The notes: generated from the sequence alone by a model not told the origin. A DNA stretch of 6,512 nucleotides from Candidatus Uhrbacteria bacterium (GCA_903891735.1 CAITFQ010000082.1:1-6512); one strand, 5' to 3'. Shown: positions 1 to 4,337, counted from the first letter of the stretch. Numbers and translations are program-made.

Positions 1-1
1 C

Positions 2-82
2 CTCGAACTCCTCCGCCGCAACCTCGTCCACGCCCAACAAACCAACGCTTGGGGCGACATCATGATTCACCGCATCGACTAA
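2..82 (+). CDS. scpA: Segregation and condensation protein A, C-terminal end (partial)
   Basis: Only the last 26 codons and the TAA stop (80-82) are inside the window. The reading frame starting at base 2 gives LELLRRNLVHAQQ followed by WGDIMIHRID. This resembles the C-terminal winged-helix end of ScpA kleisins, where a 'LELIR...V...Q...FGDI.I' pattern is common. ScpA bridges the SMC ATPase heads in the Smc-ScpA-ScpB condensin and binds ScpB. The identification rests on this short match plus the position one base upstream of scpB, which is the usual gene order. Codon use is strongly C-ending, as in scpB. Confidence 0.8.
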   Translation, partial: LELLRRNLVHAQQTNAWGDIMIHRID

Positions 83-83
83 T

Positions 84-644
84 ATGGAAAACGACATCCT
101 CATCGGCCAACTCGAAAGCCTCCTCTTCGTCCTGACGAAGCCTGTTGCGTTTAAGCAACTCGCCAAACTCATCGGCATCACTGAAGCCGAAACTCATACC
201 GCCATCGAATCTCTGGCCGAGTCTCGCAATTCATCAACCTCCGGCCTTCACCTCATCGTCGATAATAATCTGGTGCAACTCGTCACCAACCCCGACTACG
301 CGGATCTCATCGCCAAAGCCACCAACGTCGACCTCGACACGGAGCTTAGCCGACCCTCGCTCGAAACCCTCACCATTGTCGCCTACCGCGGGCCATTAAC
401 CAAACCCGAAATCGAAGCCATCCGCGGTGTTAACTGCTCGCTCATCCTCCGCAACTTGCAGCTCCGCGGTCTGGTCGACGAGCATGACGACGTCGTCAAA
501 ATGCAGCCGGTCTACCGTTTATCCACCGACGCCCTCCGCTTCTTCGGCCTGCACAGCATCAATGAACTACCCGACTACCAAACCCTCCACGTCAACGCCA
601 AAATCGACCAGTTACTGGCCAATCTATCGGTCAGCAGCCCATAG
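84..644 (+). CDS. scpB: Segregation and condensation protein B (ScpB)
   Basis: This 186-residue cytoplasmic protein is about the usual size for ScpB, which dimerises and binds ScpA in the Smc-ScpAB condensin that compacts and helps separate sister chromosomes. Two winged-helix units are visible: an N-terminal one (about residues 5-85, starting ESLLFVLTKPVAFKQLAKLIG) and a C-terminal one (about 88-165). The second carries the family's most conserved stretch, LETLTIVAYRGPLTKPEIEAIRG (93-115), followed by LILRNLQLRGLV and YRLSTDALRFFGL. The ATG lies one base after the scpA stop with no Shine-Dalgarno sequence, so translation is probably coupled to scpA. The last base of the TAG stop is also the first paired base of the large inverted repeat at 644-782. 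Confidence 0.95.
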   Translation: MENDILIGQLESLLFVLTKPVAFKQLAKLIGITEAETHTAIESLAESRNSSTSGLHLIVDNNLVQLVTNPDYADLIAKATNVDLDTELSRPSLETLTIVAYRGPLTKPEIEAIRGVNCSLILRNLQLRGLVDEHDDVVKMQPVYRLSTDALRFFGLHSINELPDYQTLHVNAKIDQLLANLSVSSP

Positions 645-782
645 TCAGCGAAGACGAGTGGTAGCTCCTCTGACGACGCCAGCCGTCGGCCCTGTAACGG
701 CGCCCGAGTCAGACGAGGTGAGACGGCCGTTACGGTTGACGACGGCGCAGCTAGGAGGAGGACTACCCGAGTCTTTGCTGAC
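644..782. repeat. Large imperfect inverted repeat / folded element E1
   Basis: The scpB to carboxypeptidase gap is almost entirely one nested inverted repeat. From the outside in, 644-655 pairs with 771-782 (12 pairs, one G-U), 660-664 with 763-767 (GGTAG/CTACC), 665-670 with 755-760 (CTCCTC/GAGGAG), 682-688 with 740-746 (GCCGTCG/CGACGGC) and 694-701 with 726-733 (GTAACGGC/GCCGTTAC). The central loop 702-725 contains GAGGTGAG. There is no T-run after the 3' arm, so it is not a simple intrinsic terminator. It could be a structured intergenic RNA, an mRNA processing or stability element, or a MITE-like repeat. A perfect Shine-Dalgarno core AGGAGG (753-758) is buried in the 3' arm without a start codon at a usable distance. 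Confidence 0.75.
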
Positions 783-794
783 AGGAAACTGAGT

Positions 795-800
795 TATAAT
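795..800 (+). promoter_or_regulatory. Possible -10 box TATAAT overlapping the first ATG of the carboxypeptidase gene
   Basis: The consensus hexamer TATAAT overlaps the first possible start codon (799). No good -35 is visible at the usual spacing. If it is used, transcription would start near 807 and only the second in-frame ATG (811) would lie on the transcript, with a leader of about 4 nt. The same short spacing from -10 to ATG is seen at 3114 and 4857. Confidence 0.4.
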
Positions 801-1731
801 GACCAGCACTATGATCCCGCAATTAATCACCCAGCTTTTATTGGCGGCGAGTCTCGTCAATCTTTTTCCGAGCCCTGGAACTAATTTCAATTCTGCTACT
901 TCTTGGTTTTCGACCTTACCCTCGTCGTCCGCAGCCGATCTGCCAGCTCCACCCACCAAAACCGACCTCGACTCCTACGGCATCGTCACCTCAGCCCCCA
1001 GCACCATCGTGGTCGACGACGCGAGCGGCGCCATTTTATACACCAACAATCCCGACGACGTGCGCGCCATCGGCAGCATCACCAAACTCATGACCGTCCT
1101 CGTTTTCCTCGACACCAATCCCAACCTCGACAGTCACGTCACCGTCATCGGCGACGACTTCATCGGCGGCGGCCGCGTCTACTTACGCTTCGACGACTCA
1201 GTCACTCTCCGCGACGTCTTGAAAGCCAGCCTCGTTGGTTCGGATAATACGGCCACTGCCGCCCTCGCCCGTTTCTCCAATCTCTCGCCAGCGGATTTCC
1301 TCACCGCCATGAACACCAAAGCCGCCGTCCTCGGCATGGGGAGCACTCACTACGTCGACGTCAGCGGCGTGGACTCGGGCAATGTCTCCACCGCGCGGGA
1401 CCTCACCAAAATCCTCTCAGCCGCCGCCGCCAACCCGATCATGGCCAAGATCATGCCACTGAGCCAAGTCACCATCACCCAGGGCAGCGGCTACTCGGTC
1501 GACATCGACGCCACCGACGAACTCCTCACCAGCTACCTCAACACCGGCGACTATCAAGTCGTAGCCGGGAAGACCGGCTTTATCCCCGAGGCTGGCTACT
1601 GCTTCGCCACCCTCATCAAGCACGACGGTCACGCTCTCCGCGTCGTCGTCTTGGGCTCCGCCTCAAAATCCTCCCGCTTCAAGGACGCGAAAGGTTTAGC
1701 CGCTTGGGCCTTTAAAACATTTACTTGGTAA
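799..1731 (+). CDS. D-alanyl-D-alanine carboxypeptidase (peptidase S11, PBP5/6-like)
   Basis: The predicted 310-residue exported serine peptidase removes the terminal D-Ala from peptidoglycan pentapeptides and so limits cross-linking. All three active-site motifs of the penicillin-binding S11 family are present in order: S93-I-T-K96 (nucleophile and general base), S148-D-N150, and K258-T-G260. Residues 6-24 form a hydrophobic segment acting as signal peptide or anchor, although it has no preceding Lys or Arg. A Ser/Pro/Ala-rich linker (about 25-55) follows, and the catalytic domain runs to the C-terminus. The C-terminal PBP5-type beta domain and amphipathic anchor are absent, so this is a short form. 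The start is uncertain: ATG 799 has AGGA at 783-786, a long spacing of 12 nt, while ATG 811 fits the -10 at 795-800. E1 lies directly upstream. Confidence 0.93.
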   Translation: MTSTMIPQLITQLLLAASLVNLFPSPGTNFNSATSWFSTLPSSSAADLPAPPTKTDLDSYGIVTSAPSTIVVDDASGAILYTNNPDDVRAIGSITKLMTVLVFLDTNPNLDSHVTVIGDDFIGGGRVYLRFDDSVTLRDVLKASLVGSDNTATAALARFSNLSPADFLTAMNTKAAVLGMGSTHYVDVSGVDSGNVSTARDLTKILSAAAANPIMAKIMPLSQVTITQGSGYSVDIDATDELLTSYLNTGDYQVVAGKTGFIPEAGYCFATLIKHDGHALRVVVLGSASKSSRFKDAKGLAAWAFKTFTW

Positions 1732-1749
1732 CTGGGGTCAGGTCGTTTA

Positions 1750-1778
1750 TTGTAGCGTTTGTGAAAATACATTAATAA
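1750..1778 (+). promoter_or_regulatory. Candidate promoter for the COG2426-like membrane protein gene
   Basis: TTGTAG (1750-1755) and TAATAA (1773-1778) are separated by 17 bp in an AT-rich gap. Transcription would start near 1785, leaving about 10 nt before the ATG at 1795. No Shine-Dalgarno sequence is present. An alternative pair, TTGTGA (1759-1764) and TACTTA (1784-1789), has a 19-bp spacer and would give a leaderless mRNA. Confidence 0.4.
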
Positions 1779-1794
1779 ATTCGTACTTAAAAAT

Positions 1795-2286
1795 ATGGTA
1801 GAAATAATAATCAGTTTTTTCGATAGCTGGCCCCACTGGCTTGCCACCATGCTTTTATCAGCCTTGCCCCTCACTGAACTTCGTCTAACAATTCCTCTCG
1901 CCATCCACTCCTGGAACATCGCCCCCATGGACGCCTACGGCCTGGCCGTCCTCGGCACCATCCTCCCATTCTTTCCTATCTTCTTTGGCCTCCGCGTCCT
2001 TCGCGACCTTTGCGCCCAGCACTTTCCCAAACTCGTTGCCCCCCTCGACCGCCTCCTCGTCCACGGCGAGCACCGCCTCAAAAAACAATACGAACGCTAC
2101 GGCGCCATCGCCTTGTTCTTGCTGGCCAGCATCCCTCTCCCGTTAGCTGGCCTCTGGTCGTCGTCCTTGGTCGCCGTCGCCCTCAAGATCCCATTCCGCA
2201 AAGCCTTTATCGCTATCGCTCTCGGCACCCTCGTCGCCGGCGCCCTGGTCACCGCTATCACCGCTGGCGCGAACGCTTGGATTTAG
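1795..2286 (+). CDS. COG2426-type membrane protein ('small multi-drug export' family)
   Basis: This 163-residue integral membrane protein is close to the family's usual length of about 150-170. Features that match the PF06695/COG2426 pattern are an N-terminal amphipathic segment, the motif SALPLTELRLTIPLAIH (22-38), a helix ending AVLGTILPFFPIFF (51-64), a charged cytosolic or loop section (66-102) with HRLKKQYERYGA, then LLASIPLPLAGLWSSSLVAVAL (109-130) and a final helix LGTLVAGALVTAI (143-155). The two P-rich re-entrant-like segments (LPLTELR and IPLPLAGLW) are the diagnostic repeats. The family is annotated as drug export by name only and its function is not established. The gene is monocistronic and is followed by the bidirectional hairpin at 2305-2325. 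Confidence 0.8.
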   Translation: MVEIIISFFDSWPHWLATMLLSALPLTELRLTIPLAIHSWNIAPMDAYGLAVLGTILPFFPIFFGLRVLRDLCAQHFPKLVAPLDRLLVHGEHRLKKQYERYGAIALFLLASIPLPLAGLWSSSLVAVALKIPFRKAFIAIALGTLVAGALVTAITAGANAWI

Positions 2287-2293
2287 TCGACGC

Positions 2294-2325
2294 CAAAACA
2301 AAAATCCCCCGTACCAGACGGCGGA
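2294..2325 (-). terminator. Intrinsic terminator of tRNA-fMet (possibly bidirectional)
   Basis: On the minus strand the hairpin TCC-g-CCGT / ACGG-g-GGA (2305-2325, loop CTGGT) is followed by TTTTTGTTTT. It begins a few bases past the tRNA CCA. On the plus strand the same hairpin follows the membrane protein stop, with a short CTTTT tail. Confidence 0.75.
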
Positions 2326-2329
2326 CTTT

Positions 2330-2406
2330 TGGTTGCAGGGGTCGGATTTGAACCGACGACCTTCGGGTTATGAGCCCGACGAGCTGCCGGGCTGCTCTAC
2401 CCTGCG
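2330..2406 (-). tRNA. Initiator tRNA-fMet (anticodon CAT)
   Basis: A 77-nt tRNA with encoded CCA (2330-2332 on the plus strand). The anticodon CAT is at 2370-2372. It has both hallmarks of bacterial initiators: a C1-A72 mismatch at the top of the acceptor stem (CGCAGGG against CCCTGCA) and three consecutive G-C pairs (GGG/CCC) beside the anticodon loop. The D-arm, anticodon arm and T-arm closely follow the classical E. coli initiator sequence. The promoter -10 box ends only 5 bp before the mature 5' end, so little or no 5' leader is expected. Confidence 0.97.
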
Positions 2407-2411
2407 ACGGG

Positions 2412-2440
2412 ATAATAGCCTATTTTACAAAAAAGGTCAA
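2412..2440 (-). promoter_or_regulatory. Sigma70-type promoter of tRNA-fMet
   Basis: Read on the minus strand, TTGACC (2435-2440) and TATTAT (2412-2417) are separated by exactly 17 bp. The usual start site 5-7 nt downstream of the -10 box falls on or next to tRNA nucleotide 1 (2406). Confidence 0.75.
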
Positions 2441-2467
2441 ACAAAAATCCCTAGCAATGCTAGAGAT
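2441..2467 (-). terminator. Intrinsic terminator of tRNA-Leu
   Basis: On the minus strand ATCTCTAGC, loop ATT, GCTAGGGAT forms a 9-bp stem with one U-G pair, followed by TTTTGTTT. It begins three bases after the tRNA CCA end and separates tRNA-Leu from the tRNA-fMet promoter. Confidence 0.8.
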
Positions 2468-2470
2468 TAT

Positions 2471-2556
2471 TGGTGCCGCGGGAGGGACTCGAACCCTCAA
2501 TCCCTTGCGGGAAACGGATTTTGAGTCCGTCGCGTATACCATTCCGCCACCGCGGC
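2471..2556 (-). tRNA. tRNA-Leu (anticodon CAA)
   Basis: An 86-nt class II tRNA with encoded CCA (2471-2473 on the plus strand). The acceptor stem GCCGCGG pairs perfectly with CCGCGGC, and the discriminator base is A73 as required for leucine tRNAs. The anticodon stem is ACGGA/TCCGT with loop CTCAAAA, giving anticodon CAA (2521-2523), which reads UUG. The extended variable arm (TCCC GCAA GGGA) is typical of Leu. The T-arm GAGGG/CCCTC encloses TTCGAGT. Confidence 0.96.
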
Positions 2557-2577
2557 TCGGATGTCTAACGCGGGGAA

Positions 2578-2606
2578 ATAGTAACAAAAGCCAGCGATTT
2601 AGGCAA
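2578..2606 (-). promoter_or_regulatory. Promoter of tRNA-Leu
   Basis: On the minus strand TTGCCT (2601-2606) and TACTAT (2578-2583) are separated by 17 bp, with a TGn extended -10 (TGTTACTAT). The start would lie near 2571, leaving a leader of about 15 nt. It is divergent from the promoter at 2616-2644. A perfect TTGACA on the minus strand (2617-2622) overlaps that promoter but has no -10 partner at usual spacing. Confidence 0.6.
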
Positions 2607-2615
2607 CCCCTCGGC

Positions 2616-2644
2616 TTGTCAAAAACCCCTGTACTTGCTATAGT
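2616..2644 (+). promoter_or_regulatory. Strong promoter for the E2-tRNA transcript
   Basis: TTGTCA (2616-2621), a 17-bp spacer and TATAGT (2639-2644), with an extended -10 (TGC before the hexamer), point to a start near 2651. The next features on this strand are the folded element 2671-2800, the tRNA at 2803 and its terminator. Confidence 0.75.
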
Positions 2645-2670
2645 ACCGCCGCAAACGTCAACGATAACAA

Positions 2671-2800
2671 GCTAGGACTTTCTGAATTGAGACTAGTTTG
2701 GGTGCGGCACAAGTCGAGCTTTCGAGCCTCACTCGAGCCGTGAGGTGAGGAAGTCGACGCAGTGCCAAGCCCAAAATAGGCCAATTCAGGAAGTCATAGC
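2671..2800 (+). ncRNA. Putative 130-nt rod-like structured RNA in the tRNA leader (element E2)
   Basis: Between the promoter near 2640 and the tRNA at 2803 lies a long inverted repeat. Bases 2671-2689 pair with 2782-2800 (17 Watson-Crick pairs, one G-U, one mismatch). Inside, 2693-2695 pairs with 2777-2779, 2697-2702 with 2770-2775 (TTTGGG/CCCAAA), 2706-2710 with 2762-2766 (GGCAC/GTGCC), 2713-2717 with 2754-2758 (GTCGA/TCGAC) and 2727-2732 with 2745-2750 (CCTCAC/GTGAGG). The result is a nearly continuous rod with small internal loops. No open reading frame with a plausible start is seen. Processing of the tRNA 5' end by RNase P would release it as a separate RNA of about 150 nt. It matches no RNA family I recognise: it lacks SRP, RNase P and tmRNA signatures, and only its rod shape recalls 6S RNA. 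A DNA-level repeat is the alternative. Confidence 0.5.
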
Positions 2801-2802
2801 AT

Positions 2803-2879
2803 AGCTGGGTAGCTCAGTCGGTTAGAGCGAAGGACTCATAAGCCTTAGGTCGCGGGTTCGATTCCCGCCCCAGCTACCA
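2803..2879 (+). tRNA. tRNA with anticodon CAT (elongator Met likely; Ile2 possible)
   Basis: A 77-nt tRNA with encoded CCA (2877-2879). The acceptor AGCTGGG/CCCAGCT is fully paired with A73, the D-arm is GCTC/GAGC, the T-arm is GCGGG/CCCGC around TTCGATT, and the anticodon CAT is at 2837-2839. It lacks the C1-A72 mismatch and GGG/CCC anticodon stem of the initiator, so it is elongator tRNA-Met or the lysidine-modified tRNA-Ile2. The 3' part (AGGTCG...GCTACCA) resembles Gram-positive elongator Met. The anticodon stem AAGGA/GCCTT has an A31-G39 mismatch beside the loop. It is transcribed from the promoter at 2616-2644 together with element E2, which ends two bases upstream. Confidence 0.93.
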
Positions 2880-2884
2880 AAAAA
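2859..2884 (+). repeat. tRNA 3'-end direct repeat, left copy (att-like)
   Basis: These 26 nt, from the T-loop through CCA into the A-run, are repeated at 3036-3061 with a single mismatch (C2865 against T3042). Duplication of a tRNA 3' end is the standard footprint of tyrosine-recombinase integration, but only 177 bp separate the copies and no integrase is present. Confidence 0.6.
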
Positions 2885-2907
2885 ACAGCCTCCGGGCTGT
2901 TTTTTTA
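2879..2907 (+). terminator. Intrinsic terminator after the CAT tRNA
   Basis: ACAGCC, loop TCCG, GGCTGT (2885-2900), preceded by an A-run and followed by T6. It starts directly at the tRNA 3' end. Confidence 0.9.
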
Positions 2908-2909
2908 TA

Positions 2910-3050
2910 CTGGGGAGCAAGCCAACTGCTTGGCTTGCGTCGGGAATCGAACAGCGGAGCGATATGCGAGTACCAACGAGCATCGCGAGCTGGTGGCCAG
3001 CCCAAGCTGAGCGACGGCGAAGTTTGAGGCGAGGCCGATTCTCGCCCCAG
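2910..3050 (+). repeat. Folded element E3 between two terminators
   Basis: This 141-nt stretch can fold into a branched structure. CTGGGG (2910-2915) pairs with CCCCAG (3045-3050), and 2941-2949 pairs with 3036-3044 (CGGGAATCG/CGATTCTCG, one G-U). Between them on the 5' side is a perfect 7-bp hairpin (GCAAGCC 2917-2923 / GGCTTGC 2932-2938). Inner hairpins are 2959-2967 with 2980-2986 and 2989-2993 with 2997-3001 (GCTGG/CCAGC). Its 3' end is a near copy of the upstream tRNA 3' end. No good promoter is seen; a lone TATACT (2906-2911) directly follows the upstream terminator. Whether it is transcribed cannot be judged from sequence alone. Confidence 0.5.
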
Positions 3051-3056
3051 CTACCA
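2988..3056 (+). pseudogene. Degenerate tRNA copy (tRNA-like 3' end)
   Basis: The last 21 nt before the terminator repeat the CAT tRNA's T-arm 3' strand, acceptor 3' strand, A73 and CCA with one change. The T stem GCGAG/CTCGC is still fully paired because both strands changed relative to GCGGG/CCCGC. The T-loop is GCCGATT instead of TTCGATT. AGCTGG at 2988-2993 can serve as acceptor 5' strand. The 69-nt body has no credible anticodon arm and a broken D-arm. This could be a decayed duplicated tRNA, a recombination product at an attachment site, or a tRNA mimic. Confidence 0.5.
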
Positions 3057-3061
3057 AAAAA
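3036..3061 (+). repeat. tRNA 3'-end direct repeat, right copy (att-like)
   Basis: Second copy of the 26-nt repeat, lying immediately upstream of a second terminator and of the accessory genes at 3114-4742. It is either an attR-like scar or the end of a tandem tRNA duplication. Confidence 0.6.
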
Positions 3062-3086
3062 TAGTCGCTTCGGCGGCTATTTTTTA
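3057..3086 (+). terminator. Intrinsic terminator after the degenerate tRNA copy
   Basis: ATAGTCGC, TTCG loop, GCGGCTAT with flanking A6 and T6. The C(TTCG)G tetraloop makes it very stable. Its stem sequence differs from the terminator at 2879-2907, so the terminator was not simply copied together with the tRNA end. Confidence 0.88.
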
Positions 3087-3093
3087 TCGGCCA

Positions 3094-3102
3094 TGATAGA
3101 AT
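3094..3102 (+). promoter_or_regulatory. Extended -10 promoter of the kinase-like gene
   Basis: TGATAGAAT (TGn plus TAGAAT at 3097-3102) with no clear -35. The start would lie near 3109, 5 nt before ATG 3114. It overlaps ATG 3093, which argues for the downstream start. Confidence 0.5.
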
Positions 3103-3113
3103 ATCTACATATT

Positions 3114-3956
3114 ATGCAAATCAATCCACCAACCAAAGAAATCGCTCGAGCATTCGGCTCTTCGGTAGAGCCAGAAAGGCTTGAGGGCGGGCAAGGTACC
3201 TCTTATCGTTCCGGAGAGATAATGCTTAAGCCTGCAGATTCGGCTGAATATTCCGAATGGATCGCGGAACTGTTTAGCAGTTTGCCAGCTAGCCCTGGCG
3301 TTCGATTTGCTCGACCAATCAAATCGTCCAGCGATGAGTGGATTTATGACGGCTATGTAGGCTGGGAGTTTTTGGAGGGCGAGCATATCGAGGGGTATTA
3401 TCATGATAAGCTAATTGCTAGTAAGATATTCCACAAGTCTTTAGCTGGCGTCGCTAAGCCAAAATTTCTGGCTACCCCAACTGGCCCCTGGTCAGCCGCT
3501 GATCAGATTGTTTGGCAGGGTAGTAGCTTCGAATACAGCCAGGAGTTCATGGATTTGATAAATCAAATTACACCACACCTCAAGCCAGTCGATGGTTCTG
3601 AGCAGCTAATTCACGGCGATCTACTCGGCAACTTTCTTATCTCGGACAATCTGTCCCCAGCTATCATCGATTTCTCCCCAGTCTGGGCTCCTGTTGGTTT
3701 CGCTGAAGGAATAATGTTGGTCGACGCCATCACTTGGGAGGGCGCAACTGCCACCGATCTCGCCGTCTTTAACTCCGTTCCCAACATTGTTCAATTCGCT
3801 TGGCGGGGCGTTTTCCGTCGCATCGCGGAGCAAGCAGAGCAGATCAAGTGGCTTAACAAAGATAAAAATCAAGCTATCGAAGCTGCCCAGGCTTTTCAAG
3901 TGGCTATTAACTATCTCACTTTATGCCCGCCTACAGCTGGTACTCCCAACTCCTAA
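3114..3956 (+). CDS. TIGR02569-like protein with aminoglycoside-phosphotransferase (kinase) fold
   Basis: A 280-residue cytoplasmic protein from ATG 3114; ATG 3093 would add seven residues and an ATG at 2964 would read through the terminator. It has a kinase-like layout: an N-lobe with GGQGTSYRSGEIMLKP (25-40, K39 as likely nucleotide-binding Lys), W50-x-A-E-L, and RFARPIKSSSDEWIYDGYVGWEFLEGE (64-90). The C-lobe carries a Brenner-type catalytic motif H167-G-D-L-L-G-N173 and I185-D-F187 as metal-binding loop. The pattern strongly recalls TIGR02569, a family of unknown substrate that I associate with Actinobacteria, so I do not assign a substrate. Codons are less biased to C-ending than in scpB, parA or parB. 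The last 34 nt overlap tspO in another frame, indicating one operon. Confidence 0.8.
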   Translation: MQINPPTKEIARAFGSSVEPERLEGGQGTSYRSGEIMLKPADSAEYSEWIAELFSSLPASPGVRFARPIKSSSDEWIYDGYVGWEFLEGEHIEGYYHDKLIASKIFHKSLAGVAKPKFLATPTGPWSAADQIVWQGSSFEYSQEFMDLINQITPHLKPVDGSEQLIHGDLLGNFLISDNLSPAIIDFSPVWAPVGFAEGIMLVDAITWEGATATDLAVFNSVPNIVQFAWRGVFRRIAEQAEQIKWLNKDKNQAIEAAQAFQVAINYLTLCPPTAGTPNS

Positions 3957-4327
3957 AACCCACCTGGGCGCCACCGGCTTGGCTCTTCGGGCCAGTTTGG
4001 ACCGTGCTCTACGTTATCATCGCCATCTCATTCGGCACAGTTTTTTATCGCGCTTTCACTAAAAAGATTTCTTGGCAGGTCGCATTACCTTTTGCCCTAA
4101 ACTTAGTTTTCAACTTCGTTTTTACACCTCTGCAGTTCGGCCTCCAGAATAACCTTGCCGGCTCGTTCGACATTTTGTTGGTGCTCGGCACCCTCATCTG
4201 GGCCTTGCTAGCCGTTTGGCACGCCTCACCCAAACTCCGCTGGGTCGTTTATGCCAACATCCCCTATCTTCTTTGGACGACTTTTGCCACTTGTTTGCAA
4301 TTGACGATTACTTATCTTAATCGCTAG
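3923..4327 (+). CDS. tspO: TspO/MBR family membrane protein, short form lacking TM1
   Basis: A 134-residue, Trp- and Pro-rich membrane protein. TspO proteins bind porphyrins and related ligands and act in tetrapyrrole and stress responses. Family motifs are WYSQLLKPTWAPPAWLFGPVWTVLY (6-30), LPFALNLVFNFVFTPLQFGLQN (55-76), a helix LLVLGTLIWALLAVW (85-99) and NIPYLLWTTFATCLQLTITYLN (112-133). Family members are usually about 150-160 residues with five helices. This one starts right at the WY..L.KP..PP motif, so the first helix is missing. In this frame a TAA at 3908-3910 blocks extension upstream. The start lies inside the kinase-like gene, without a Shine-Dalgarno sequence, suggesting translational coupling. 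The four remaining helices look intact. Confidence 0.9.
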   Translation: MPAYSWYSQLLKPTWAPPAWLFGPVWTVLYVIIAISFGTVFYRAFTKKISWQVALPFALNLVFNFVFTPLQFGLQNNLAGSFDILLVLGTLIWALLAVWHASPKLRWVVYANIPYLLWTTFATCLQLTITYLNR

Positions 4328-4337
4328 AAACAACAAA

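Noticed and set aside
644..782. Integron attC site
   Set aside because: Length and imperfect pairing fit, but the GTTRRRY / RYYYAAC core boxes at the ends are missing and no integron integrase or cassette array is present.
645..959. Minus-strand 104-codon frame opposite element E1 and the carboxypeptidase 5' end
   Set aside because: Composition follows the plus-strand gene and the inverted repeat; there is no ribosome binding site and no recognisable family.
2333..2675. Open frames across the tRNA genes
   Set aside because: They are translations of tRNA-fMet, tRNA-Leu and their terminators, with no family features.
2671..2800. Known small RNAs: SRP RNA, RNase P RNA, 6S RNA
   Set aside because: The SRP tetraloop region and RNase P conserved blocks are absent; only the rod shape recalls 6S, without sequence support.
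2910..3056. tmRNA or split tmRNA, because the 5' and 3' ends pair and the 3' end is tRNA-like with CCA
   Set aside because: It is far too short, no tag reading frame with a resume codon and nearby stop is found, and the 5' end lacks the conserved tmRNA D-like segment.
2964..3092. Longer start (ATG 2964) for the kinase-like gene, adding 43 residues or more
   Set aside because: This stretch runs through the tRNA-like copy and a strong TTCG-loop terminator, its translation is Arg/Ser-rich low-complexity, and the family homology begins only at about ATG 3114.
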